Below the pieces are notes generated by a model. The model did no database searches. It was not told the DNA's origin and saw nothing but the letters and a program-made list of their open reading frames with translations. Positions 33,277 to 41,605 of a stretch of DNA of 64,000 nucleotides are shown here, piece by piece. The DNA is from Terriglobales bacterium (GTDB taxonomy: Bacteria; Acidobacteriota; Terriglobia; Terriglobales; Acidobacteriaceae), in the NCBI GenBank assembly GCA_025980765.1, contig JAICXB010000004.1, positions 62,001 to 126,000 of the forward strand, written 5' to 3'. Numbering within the stretch: the first letter of the stretch is position 1; each line of letters opens with the position of its first letter. The position numbers and the translations under genes are program-made.

Positions 33277-34852
33277 GTCATACCGAGACCTGCGCGATTG
33301 GATTTCCGCCCTGGAGAGCGCCGGGGAACTGAAGCGCATCCGCACCGCAGTGGATCCCATTCTGGAAGTAACTGAGATTGCCGACCGCACCTCTAAAGCC
33401 GGCCGCAAGGGATCGTTGCCCAATCTGACTCCCGGTGGACCGGCTCTCTTATTCGAGAACCTCACCGGACATCCCGGCTCCAGGCTGCTGATCAACCAGT
33501 TTGGCTCCGAGCGTCGCATGAAGATGGGTTTGGGCGTGGATGCGCTCGACGACATTGCCGAGCGCATTCGCGAGCTGCTGAACATGAAGTCGCCTGAGGG
33601 GTTCATGGGCAAGCTGAAGATGCTTCCCATGCTCGCTGACATGGGCAAGCTGTTTCCCAAAACGGTTCCGACGGGTCCCTGTAAAGAGGTGATCAAGCGA
33701 ACTGGTTTTTCTCTTTTGGATTTTCCCATTCTGAAATGCTGGCCGCAGGATGGCGGACGCTTCATCACCTTGCCCTGCGTGATCACCCGCGATCCGCGCA
33801 GCGGCAAGCGCAATGTCGGCATGTATCGCATGCAAGTCTATGACGAGCGCACCACCGGCATGCACTGGCAACGGCAGAAGGTCGCCGCCGAGCACTACCG
33901 CGAGCGCCTGCGCATGGGGGCAGCGCAGGCGGCGGCAGGAGCACGAGGCGCGGCAGTTGACATCATGGCGCGCAGCTCTGGCGGCAGCATGCTGGCCGAG
34001 GGAAACCGGCCCGGGGGAAAAATGGAAGTCGCGGTTGCGATCGGCACCGATCCGGCGCTGACCTTCTCCGCGATTGTGCCAGCTCCGCCCGAAGTCGAAG
34101 AGTTCATCATTGCCGGATTCCTGCGGCAACAGCCGGTCGAACTGGTCAAATGCGAGACTGTCGATCTGGAAGTCCCGGCCAATGCCGAAATCGTGCTCGA
34201 GGGCTACGTGCAGCTGGATGAACTCCGTCCGGAAGGTCCGTTCGGAGATCACACAGGTTTCTACACGCTGCAGGACGACTATCCTGTCTTCCACATCACC
34301 TGCATCACCCATCGCAAGGACCCGATTTACGCTACTACCATTGTGGGTAAGCCTCCAATGGAGGACGGCTGGATGGGTAAGGCCGTCGAACGCATTTTTC
34401 TGCCGATGATGCGGCTCACAATTCCCGAGATCGTCGATGTGAACCTGCCGGTGGAGGGCATTTTCCACAATCTGATGCTGGTGTCGATTCGCAAGTCTTA
34501 TCCCGGACAGGCGCGCAAGGTGATGCACGCCATCTGGTCGCTGGGCCAGGCCATGTTCACGAAATGCATCGTGGTCGTCGATGAGGACGTGAATGTCCAG
34601 GACATCGCGGAGGTCACTCTAAAAGCCCTAAACCATATTGATCCAGAGCGCGATATCCAGTTCACGCTCGGCCCCATCGATTCACTCGATCATGCCTCTC
34701 GTCTGCCGAACTACGGCTCCAAAATGGGAATCGACGCCACCCGCAAATGGTCCACTGAAGGCTTCCAGCGCCCCTGGCCGGATGAAATCACCATGGACCC
34801 GGCGGTGAAGGCGATCGTGGACAAGAAATGGAAAAACCTTGGCATCGATTAG
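33275..34852 (+). CDS. UbiD-family prenyl-FMN-dependent decarboxylase
   Basis: A 525-residue enzyme of the UbiD type that decarboxylates aromatic or polyprenyl-aromatic acids in ubiquinone/menaquinone-like pathways with prenylated FMN from UbiX. N-terminal YRDLRDWISALESAGELKRI and EVTEIADRTSKAG are conserved, as are CVITRDPRSGKRNVGMYRMQ, GGKMEVAVAIGTDPAL, GPFGDHTGFYT (containing the E-R-E-like region around residues 310-330), MGKAVERIFLPMMRLTIPE and GSKMGIDATRKW. The start is a TTG at 33275 within a repeat that also provides AGGAG. No UbiX gene is in the window. Whether it acts in futalosine-type menaquinone synthesis cannot be decided here. Confidence 0.88.
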   Translation: MSYRDLRDWISALESAGELKRIRTAVDPILEVTEIADRTSKAGRKGSLPNLTPGGPALLFENLTGHPGSRLLINQFGSERRMKMGLGVDALDDIAERIRELLNMKSPEGFMGKLKMLPMLADMGKLFPKTVPTGPCKEVIKRTGFSLLDFPILKCWPQDGGRFITLPCVITRDPRSGKRNVGMYRMQVYDERTTGMHWQRQKVAAEHYRERLRMGAAQAAAGARGAAVDIMARSSGGSMLAEGNRPGGKMEVAVAIGTDPALTFSAIVPAPPEVEEFIIAGFLRQQPVELVKCETVDLEVPANAEIVLEGYVQLDELRPEGPFGDHTGFYTLQDDYPVFHITCITHRKDPIYATTIVGKPPMEDGWMGKAVERIFLPMMRLTIPEIVDVNLPVEGIFHNLMLVSIRKSYPGQARKVMHAIWSLGQAMFTKCIVVVDEDVNVQDIAEVTLKALNHIDPERDIQFTLGPIDSLDHASRLPNYGSKMGIDATRKWSTEGFQRPWPDEITMDPAVKAIVDKKWKNLGID

Positions 34853-35373
34853 GAAAACCAACAGCTCGAACGGATAAGACGGATGTTACGGATCGGACGG
34901 ATTCTTAGAAGATGAAATATCAGGAGTTGACCGAAAAATTGATTGGTATCTTCTACGAGGTCTACAACGAACTTGGATTCGGGTTTCTCGAGAGCGTGTA
35001 CGAAAAAGCGTACAGGATGATTCTCGCAGAGCAGGGGATTCGCTTTGAGCAGCAGCCGGCGATGTCAGTTCGCTTTCATGGCATTGAGATAGGCGAGTTC
35101 CGGGCCGACATCATTGTTGAGTCACTGGTCATTCTCGAATTCAAAGCGGCCCGCGCCATCGAGAATTCGCACGAACGGCAGTTATATAACTACTTACGAG
35201 CGACTGACCTTGAAGTTGGCTTGCTGTTCAATTTCGGCCCTCGACCTCTATTCCGTCGCCTGATTCTGGAAAATGATCGCAAAGCGGCCAAAGCTGCCGC
35301 TGCCGGATTCCCACCATACTAAAATCCGTTCGATCCGTGCCATCCGTCTCATCCGTTCGAGCATTTGGTTTTC
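34853..35373. mobile_element. GxxExxY unit: one gene between about 48-bp terminal inverted repeats
   Basis: Immediately after the ubiD stop. The outer arms (34864-34900 and 35326-35362) pair at 33 of 37 positions and have a tandem ACGGAT character; similarity extends outward through AAAACCA to about 34853 and 35373, and inward toward the gene. The enclosed gene encodes a PD-(D/E)XK-like protein and nothing else. There is no transposase. Gene-less relatives of the arm lie at 38717-38750 and 41510-41543, with a more distant inverted pair at 16990-17075. Confidence 0.75.
34912..35322 (+). CDS. GxxExxY-family protein (PD-(D/E)XK nuclease-like)
   Basis: A 136-residue protein. The family motif GxxExxY is present as GFLESVYEKAY. 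Downstream, GEFRADIIVESLVILEFKAARAI provides the D-(X)n-ExK arrangement of PD-(D/E)XK nucleases, and HERQLYNYLRATDLEVGLLFNFG provides the usual helical Q motif. So a metal-dependent nuclease active site is plausible although activity in this family is, as far as I know, not established. The family often occurs in several copies in Acidobacteria, Planctomycetes and Verrucomicrobia. The gene is the only one inside a unit with long inverted ends. Confidence 0.88.
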   Translation: MKYQELTEKLIGIFYEVYNELGFGFLESVYEKAYRMILAEQGIRFEQQPAMSVRFHGIEIGEFRADIIVESLVILEFKAARAIENSHERQLYNYLRATDLEVGLLFNFGPRPLFRRLILENDRKAAKAAAAGFPPY

Positions 35374-35563
35374 TGTCCAATTGCGAACACAGGAAAGCGA
35401 GTTCGAACACGGACAAGCGGCTGTTACAACTCTCGTTCCAGCCTAAGGCATTGCGATAGAGAGATTTGCCCAGTTAGAACCATTCGGCCAGAAAATTGCG
35501 CTAACGAAAAAGCATGTAGGATGTCTACTACAAATACGTAGGCACTCTACGGCCTTTGAAATC

Positions 35564-35914
35564 ATGAAATCTCAATACCAGAACCGCATTGAACTGTTGC
35601 AGGGGACGCTCGATCTGCTGATTCTGCAGACGCTGCTGTGGGGGCCGCAGCACGGCTACGGTATCAGCCAGGTGATTCGCACCCAATCGGGCGAGGTGCT
35701 GCAGGTGGACACGGGCTCTTTATATCCCGCACTCCATCGCCTGGAAAAACAAAAGTGGATCAAGTCTGAGTGGAAGCTGACGGAGAAGAATCAGGAAGCA
35801 AAGTTCTACCAACTCACCGCGGCAGGACGAAAGCAGCTAGCGGAAGAGCGCTCGCGCTGGGAGCAGCTGTCGGATGCGATTGGCGCTGTACTGAAGAATC
35901 CGGTCATCGGGTGA
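35564..35914 (+). CDS. PadR-family transcriptional regulator 3, head of the ADOP array
   Basis: A 116-residue PadR protein (LLQGTLDLLILQTLLWGPQHGYGISQVIR...VDTGSLYPALHRLEKQKWI...KFYQLTAAGRKQLAEE). Its last residues and stop codon (NPVIG, TGA at 35912) lie in a dispersed repeat, so the repeat has become part of the gene end. Upstream, CTAC-N9-GTAG-type dyads near 35520-35550 (CTACTACAAATACGTAG) are possible operator sites. It precedes five ADOP genes on the same strand and is the likely regulator of at least the first. Confidence 0.92.
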   Translation: MKSQYQNRIELLQGTLDLLILQTLLWGPQHGYGISQVIRTQSGEVLQVDTGSLYPALHRLEKQKWIKSEWKLTEKNQEAKFYQLTAAGRKQLAEERSRWEQLSDAIGAVLKNPVIG

Positions 35915-36004
35915 TCGGGCCATCGGATCATCGGGTGAAGTGAAAACCCCCCGGGAACTGGGGTCAGATCACCCGATGGCCCGACCACCCGATCAGCCGA
36001 TCGC
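35901..36004. repeat. GATCGGGTGATC-type inverted repeat at the padR 3 stop
   Basis: CATCGGGTGATCGGGCCATC on the left and ATCACCCGATGGCCCGACC on the right face each other, separated by about 40 bases. It covers the stop codon of padR 3 and ends before the Shine-Dalgarno (GGGGAG) of ADOP 5. Confidence 0.75.
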
Positions 36005-36023
36005 TCGGCTTGGGGAGTTATAA

Positions 36024-38660
36024 ATGTCGATCTTCCATCGCAGCCAGCATGACCGCGACCTCGACGCGGAAGTCCAAAGTCATCTGCAGATGGCTGCTCA
36101 GGACCGGTTAGAGCGCGGAGAACCGGCGCATGACGCTCGCGACGCCGCGCTGCGCGAATTCGGCAACGTTAGTTTGGTGAAGGAAGCCACCCGCGAGATA
36201 TGGGGCGGCTCGACCACCGAGCGGCTACTGCAGGATCTGCGCTTCGGCGCCCGAACCCTGCGCAAAACTCCTGGATTCACTCTGGTCGCAGTTCTCTCCC
36301 TGGCGCTCGGTATTGGCGGCAATGCCACCGTATTTAGCTGGGTTCAGGCGGTGCTGCTACATCCTCTGGCCGGCGTCTCGCAGTCCGACCGCCTGGTCGC
36401 CATCGAATCCGTCATGCCCGACGGCGAGTACCACACCAGCTCCTATCCCGATTACAAAGACTTTCGCGATCAGAGCCATGCCTTTTCGGGAATGGTCGGC
36501 GTAGAGCTAGTCAACACCGATCTTCGCCTTCAGAATGAAACTCATTTCCAACGTGATTGGGGAGAAATCGTCACCGAGAATTTCTTCGACGTGCTCGGAG
36601 TGCACGCTGCACTGGGAAGGATGTTTGGACCTGCCGACGCTCATGGCCTGAATTCCGATCCGCTCGTCGTGCTCAGCTACGGCTTCTGGCAGCGGCGCTT
36701 TGCTGGGGATCCGACGGTGATCGGCAAGACCATCGAGATGGACCGTCACTCATTTACGGTGATCGGCATAGCGCCGCGCGGGTTCACCGGCGCGATTGTC
36801 GGCATTGCCGCTGAATACTGGGTGCCGATGATGATGCAGCCGGCAGCGCTGCCGGGCGAGAGCATGGAAGAGCGCTCGCCCACGTTCATTCACATCATCG
36901 GGAGGTTGAAGCCGGACGCTTCCTTACAGCAGGCTTCATCCGAGCTGCACACCATCTCCGCCCGGCTGCAAAGTCAGTATCCCGCGAACAGCAAGAACGT
37001 CGGCGTTTATGTTTGCCCGTTATGGGAAGCGCACTATGGCCTGCAGGCTTTTCTTCTGCCGGTGCTGAGCTTTCTCATGATTGTCGTTGCGCTGGTGCTC
37101 CTGATTGCCTGCGCGAATGTCGCCAACTTGCTGCTGGCGCGCGCTACGGTGCGCGAGCGCGAGATCGCGGTGCGAGCAGCGCTGGGCGCCAGCCGCTCGC
37201 GACTCGTGCGGCAGCTTTTGTCTGAGAGCCTGCTGCTGGCGCTGCTGGGTGGAGGCCTCGGAATTCTGCTTGCCTACAGCGCGACTAACTGGCTGATGTT
37301 CTTTCTACCTCCCGCGCATCTCCCCATCGGACTTCCACTGGGAATCGATGGCCGCATCGTTGCATTCACGGTTGTTCTCACCGTGCTCACCGCATTTGTC
37401 TTTGGGCTCGCGCCGGCGCTGCAGACTTCCCGTCCCAATATGAACCGCGCACTGCAGGAGGGCGGGCGGACGGCCTCGGCCAGCGCCGGCCGGCGGCGCC
37501 TGCGCAATCTGCTGGTCGTCTCTGAGACCGTGCTCGCGGTAATGCTGCTGGTCGGAGCAGGATTGCTGGTGCGCAGCTTTCGCGCGGCGGAAGCCTCGAG
37601 TCCGGGCTTCAATCCCAGCAACGTGCTGCTCACCGCGATGGACCTGCGCGGCAACGGGTATACCGGCGCGCAAGCGGCCGCCTTTTATGACCGTTTGATT
37701 CAGCAACTGCGCACCGTGCCCGGCGTGCAAGCGGCGAGCCTGGAGCGCTGGGTACCAATGTGGTTCACGGGTCGAGGCTACACCCGGCCGACGATCGAAG
37801 GCTATACCTTCCGCCGCGAGGAAGACCGTGCTATCGACTACAACGTCGTGGGCCAGGAATATTTCTCGACGATGGAGATTCCGTTGCTGCGCGGGCGTGA
37901 CTTCAGCCAGCGCGACAGTCGCGATTCGCAACTGGTCTGCATTGTTAACGAGAGCATGGCCAAGCGCTTCTGGCCGGGGCAGGACCCGATCGGCCATCGC
38001 CTGAACAGTTGGGACCGCTGGTGGACGGTTGTCGGCGTGGTGAAAGACATCAAGTACCACAGCATGAACGAGCGCCCAGAATCGTTCCTGTACTTTCCGT
38101 TTTCGCAGGACACCTCCGGCACGGACGCCAACATCCTGGTTCGGACTGCTGGCGATCCCATGCAGTTGCTCAGCGCGGTGCGCGCGCAGGTGCATGCGAT
38201 CGATGCCGGCGCGACGATCATCGATTCCGACGATCTCAGCGGATTGCTCTCGGTCTCGCTATTCACATACCGCGTGGCCGCAACGTTATCGTCCATTTTG
38301 GGACTGCTCGGCCTGCTGCTTGCTTCCATCGGACTTTACGGAGTGCTCTCGTATTCCGTCAGCCAGCGGCGGCAGGAGATTGGAATTCGCATGGCGCTGG
38401 GCGCCAACCGCAAAGATGTTCTGCGCCTGGTGGTGAGCGCTGGCTTGAAGCTGACCTTATTGGGAATTGCTGCGGGAATATTTGCTGCGCTTATTTTCAG
38501 CACCGCACTGCGCAGTTTGCTTTTCGGGGTGCGCTCGACCGATCCGGCGACGCTGGTGGCAGTGGCGGTGCTGCTGTTGTGCGTCGGCCTGATCGCGTGT
38601 TATCTGCCGGCTAGGCGCGCGATGGCGGTGGATCCCATTGTGGCGCTACGGCACGAGTAG
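36024..38660 (+). CDS. ADOP-family permease 5 (with prefix domain)
   Basis: An 878-residue permease. The prefix domain (HDRDLDAEVQSHLQMAAQDR, AREFGN-type end) is the same type as in the following three paralogues, but the transporter part is more distant. Half signatures: REIAVRAALGASR and [13 protein letters not shown]; tail DPIVALRHE. A Trp replaces the usual Phe in TVFSWVQAVLL of TM1. GGGGAG precedes the ATG. First ADOP after padR 3. Confidence 0.93.
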   Translation: MSIFHRSQHDRDLDAEVQSHLQMAAQDRLERGEPAHDARDAALREFGNVSLVKEATREIWGGSTTERLLQDLRFGARTLRKTPGFTLVAVLSLALGIGGNATVFSWVQAVLLHPLAGVSQSDRLVAIESVMPDGEYHTSSYPDYKDFRDQSHAFSGMVGVELVNTDLRLQNETHFQRDWGEIVTENFFDVLGVHAALGRMFGPADAHGLNSDPLVVLSYGFWQRRFAGDPTVIGKTIEMDRHSFTVIGIAPRGFTGAIVGIAAEYWVPMMMQPAALPGESMEERSPTFIHIIGRLKPDASLQQASSELHTISARLQSQYPANSKNVGVYVCPLWEAHYGLQAFLLPVLSFLMIVVALVLLIACANVANLLLARATVREREIAVRAALGASRSRLVRQLLSESLLLALLGGGLGILLAYSATNWLMFFLPPAHLPIGLPLGIDGRIVAFTVVLTVLTAFVFGLAPALQTSRPNMNRALQEGGRTASASAGRRRLRNLLVVSETVLAVMLLVGAGLLVRSFRAAEASSPGFNPSNVLLTAMDLRGNGYTGAQAAAFYDRLIQQLRTVPGVQAASLERWVPMWFTGRGYTRPTIEGYTFRREEDRAIDYNVVGQEYFSTMEIPLLRGRDFSQRDSRDSQLVCIVNESMAKRFWPGQDPIGHRLNSWDRWWTVVGVVKDIKYHSMNERPESFLYFPFSQDTSGTDANILVRTAGDPMQLLSAVRAQVHAIDAGATIIDSDDLSGLLSVSLFTYRVAATLSSILGLLGLLLASIGLYGVLSYSVSQRRQEIGIRMALGANRKDVLRLVVSAGLKLTLLGIAAGIFAALIFSTALRSLLFGVRSTDPATLVAVAVLLLCVGLIACYLPARRAMAVDPIVALRHE

Positions 38661-38811
38661 CAAGTAGCTGCTGGCTATTAGCTGCCGGCTGCTTCGCGAA
38701 GCAACAGCAACATCCCGCACGGATGAGGCGGATGTTACGGATCGTAGGGATATTCCTTGAATTGTTTTGTCGTGTTGCCAGCAGCCAGTAGCTAGCAGCG
38801 AGGAGCTAACG
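38661..38811. repeat. Composite repeat gap A of the ADOP array
   Basis: The left arm (about 38664-38693, GTAGCTGCTGGCTATTAGC) and right arm (38774-38810, CAGCAGCCAGTAGCTAGCAG) are inverse to each other. The right arm ends AGGAGCTAACG, the ribosome-binding site of the next gene. A solo ACGGAT arm sits in the middle. Confidence 0.75.
38717..38750. repeat. Solo arm of the GxxExxY terminal repeat (A)
   Basis: Matches the left terminal repeat of the GxxExxY unit at 29 of 34 positions, including GGATGTTACGGATCG exactly. No gene or second arm accompanies it. Confidence 0.75.
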
Positions 38812-41460
38812 GTGGACTCTCGCAAGAATGAAGATCTCGAAGCGGAAATTCAGAGTCATTTGCAGATGGCCGCGCAGGACAAGGTCGCAGCCGGCCAGTC
38901 GCCGCGCGATGCCCGCGACGCCACCTTGCGCGAATTCGGGAACGTGGGCATGGTGAAGGAAGTCACGCGAGAAATGTGGCCCGGAACTTCGCTGGAATCG
39001 TTTCTGCAGGACATCCGCTACGGATTGCGCACCCTGATCAAAACGCCAGGTTTTGCCGTAGTCGCGATTCTCACGCTGGCTTTAGGTATCGGCGCCAATA
39101 CTGCAGTCTTCTCCGTTGTGAATGGAGTGCTGTTAAACCCGCTGCCGTTTCGGGATGCCGACCGCCTTGTCGTGCTGTTTCATGACAAGGCTAACTTTCC
39201 CGAGGGATCGATTTCCTATCCCAACTTCCTTGACTGGCAACGGGACAACCAAAGCTTCGAAGCCATGGCCGCTTATCGGCAGAACGGATTCAGCATCACT
39301 GGTGCAGGCGAGCCGGAGAACGTTCACGGGCAGAGAATCTCGTCAACATTCTTTCCCGTTCTCGGCGTGAATCCCGTTCTGGGACGAAACTTTTCGGCCG
39401 ACGAGGACCGGCTCGGCGCAAATCCAACCGTCATGATCTCTGAAGGATTGTGGAAGCGGAAGTTTGGTTCCGATCCGGCAATTATCGGTAGACGCCTGAT
39501 AGTCGAAGGCGTGGGGCGCACTATCGTCGGCGTGATTCCCGCCGGCTTTCGTCTTCGGATCTCGAATTTCCGCACCGGAGACGTTTACCTGCCGATTGGG
39601 GAAGACACCGAGCCGCAATTTAGGGAACGCAGCTCAGCCTGGGGCATGGATGCGATCGGGCTTTTGAAGCGCGGGGTCACGCTGGAGCAGGCGCGCCAGG
39701 ATATGGCACGTGTAAACCGCGGGCTTGCGGCGGCATATCCCGATGTCGACGCAGGCATCAAGTCCAGGATCGTCCCACTGAAAGAGCACATGGTAGGCGA
39801 GCTTCGCCCGGTGCTGCTGGTTCTGCTCGGGGCAGTGGCTTTCGTTCTGTTGATCTCCTGCGTGAATGTGGCGAATCTGCTGCTGGCGCGCTCCAACTCC
39901 CGGCAACGCGAGTTCGCGATTCGGGTGGCCCTGGGCGCCGCGCAGCAGCGCATCGTGCGCCAATTGCTGACGGAAAGCATTCTGCTCGCGCTGGTAGGTG
40001 GAGTTCTTGGCTTGATTCTGGCGAAATGGGGCACAGCCGCCGCTCTGGCAGCCGTGCCGCGGTCGCTGCCGCGGGCCGAGAATATCGGTCTGGACTTTCA
40101 TGTTCTGCTTTATACGTTCGGAATTTCGCTGGTTGCTGGAATTGTCTTTGGACTAGTGCCGGCGCTGAAGACTTCGCATTCCCATATTGGGTCCACTCTC
40201 AAGGAGAGTGGCCGCAACCTCGCCGGCACGCGCGGACGCGCTCAGGGCGCCTTCGTCGTCGCCGAGATGGCGCTGGCACTGGTGCTGCTTACGGGCGCCG
40301 GTCTGATGATCCGCACCCTGTTCCATTTGTGGGAGGTCGATCCCGGTTTCAATCCTCACGACATTCTGACGTTCAACGTCTCCCCATCATCGTCGCTGGC
40401 GAGCAAGAGCCCGGATGCGATCCGCGCCGCTTATCGCGAAATGCACGCGGCCATACGCTCGGTGCCTGGAGTGGAGGCGGCCTCTTTCAATTGGGGCGCT
40501 CATCCCATGGAGGGAGATGCGGAAGAGAGTTTCTGGGTGCAAGGGCAGCCGAAGCCTGCACGTCGAGCCGACTTGCCATATGCGCTGCAGTATGTGGTTC
40601 AGCCGGAGTACCTGGAGTTGATGCAAACTCCTCTGAAAAGTGGACGATTTCTCCGTCCCGACGATAACGACCACAGCCAATTTGTGGTGGTGATCGACGA
40701 AGATTTTGCCGCGCAATATTTTCCCGGAAAGAACCCGATTGGGCAGCACCTCGTCAATGAGCAAACCGGCGGCCGGGAGCGGGTTGAGGAAATCGTCGGT
40801 GTGGCCGGGCATGTGAAGCAGTTTGGGTTGGATCAGGACGCAATCAACACCTTGCATGCCCAAATCTACGAATCATTCTTTCAGCAGGAAGACGACCTGA
40901 TGCGGCGCGTCGCGAAAGGGACCGATGTTTTCGTGCGCACCCGGGCGGGCATCGATCCAACATCGGTTTTTCCGGCTATTCAGCATGCTCTGAATCGGGT
41001 TGACGCCGGCATGGTGGTCTTCGGTCCGGAAAACATGGACCAGACCGTCGCCGATTCCATCGCACAGAAGCGCTTCTCCATGACCCTGCTTGCGGTCTTT
41101 GCCGCACTCGCTTTGCTGCTGGCCAGCATTGGCATCTACGGCGTGCTCTCCTATCTCGTTGGACAGCGCACGCAGGAGATCGGTGTCCGCATGGCTCTGG
41201 GCGCACAACGCTCCGACGTTCTGCGATTGATCATGAATGACGGCGCGCGCATGGCGCTCCTCGGCATCGGCATTGGGGTTGTCGTCGCACTGGGACTCAC
41301 GCATTTAATGACGAGCATGCTCTTCGGCGTGCGCCCGACGGATCCGCTGACGTTTGCCGCAGTGACGCTGGTCCTCGGATGGATCGCGCTTCTTGCCTGC
41401 TACGTGCCGGCGCATCGCGCGATGCGTGTCGATCCCACGGTGGCGCTGCGGTATGAGTAG
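38812..41460 (+). CDS. ADOP-family permease 6 (tandem paralogue group, copy 1)
   Basis: An 882-residue permease. It begins VDSRKNEDLEAEIQSHLQMAAQDK at a GTG with AGGAG upstream; the two following paralogues have ATG at the same place. A longer frame adding 15 residues from the repeat was rejected. Half signatures: REFAIRVALGAAQ and QEIGVRMALGAQR. Residues about 760-882 are almost identical to those of copies 2 and 3. Confidence 0.92.
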   Translation: MDSRKNEDLEAEIQSHLQMAAQDKVAAGQSPRDARDATLREFGNVGMVKEVTREMWPGTSLESFLQDIRYGLRTLIKTPGFAVVAILTLALGIGANTAVFSVVNGVLLNPLPFRDADRLVVLFHDKANFPEGSISYPNFLDWQRDNQSFEAMAAYRQNGFSITGAGEPENVHGQRISSTFFPVLGVNPVLGRNFSADEDRLGANPTVMISEGLWKRKFGSDPAIIGRRLIVEGVGRTIVGVIPAGFRLRISNFRTGDVYLPIGEDTEPQFRERSSAWGMDAIGLLKRGVTLEQARQDMARVNRGLAAAYPDVDAGIKSRIVPLKEHMVGELRPVLLVLLGAVAFVLLISCVNVANLLLARSNSRQREFAIRVALGAAQQRIVRQLLTESILLALVGGVLGLILAKWGTAAALAAVPRSLPRAENIGLDFHVLLYTFGISLVAGIVFGLVPALKTSHSHIGSTLKESGRNLAGTRGRAQGAFVVAEMALALVLLTGAGLMIRTLFHLWEVDPGFNPHDILTFNVSPSSSLASKSPDAIRAAYREMHAAIRSVPGVEAASFNWGAHPMEGDAEESFWVQGQPKPARRADLPYALQYVVQPEYLELMQTPLKSGRFLRPDDNDHSQFVVVIDEDFAAQYFPGKNPIGQHLVNEQTGGRERVEEIVGVAGHVKQFGLDQDAINTLHAQIYESFFQQEDDLMRRVAKGTDVFVRTRAGIDPTSVFPAIQHALNRVDAGMVVFGPENMDQTVADSIAQKRFSMTLLAVFAALALLLASIGIYGVLSYLVGQRTQEIGVRMALGAQRSDVLRLIMNDGARMALLGIGIGVVVALGLTHLMTSMLFGVRPTDPLTFAAVTLVLGWIALLACYVPAHRAMRVDPTVALRYE

Positions 41461-41605
41461 CTGCTGGCTGCTAGCTACTAGCTGCTAGGAAACAAAAAAG
41501 CAACATCCCGCACGGATGCGGTGGATGGAGCGGATCGCACGGATTTGCGTTCAAGCGTGGTTTTTTGGTGTTGCATGGCTAGCAGCTAGCGGCCAGGAGC
41601 TAATA
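41461..41605. repeat. Composite repeat gap B of the ADOP array
   Basis: Left arm CTGCTGGCTGCTAGCTACT (from 41461) and right arm GGCTAGCAGCTAGCGGCC (about 41577-41594) are inverse; the right side continues AGGAGCTAATA into the ATG. A solo ACGGAT arm lies between. Confidence 0.75.
41510..41543. repeat. Solo arm of the GxxExxY terminal repeat (B)
   Basis: Matches the GxxExxY left terminal repeat at 25 of 34 positions. It shares the preceding CAACATCCCGCACGGATG with copy A, so the two gaps descend from one duplication. Confidence 0.65.
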
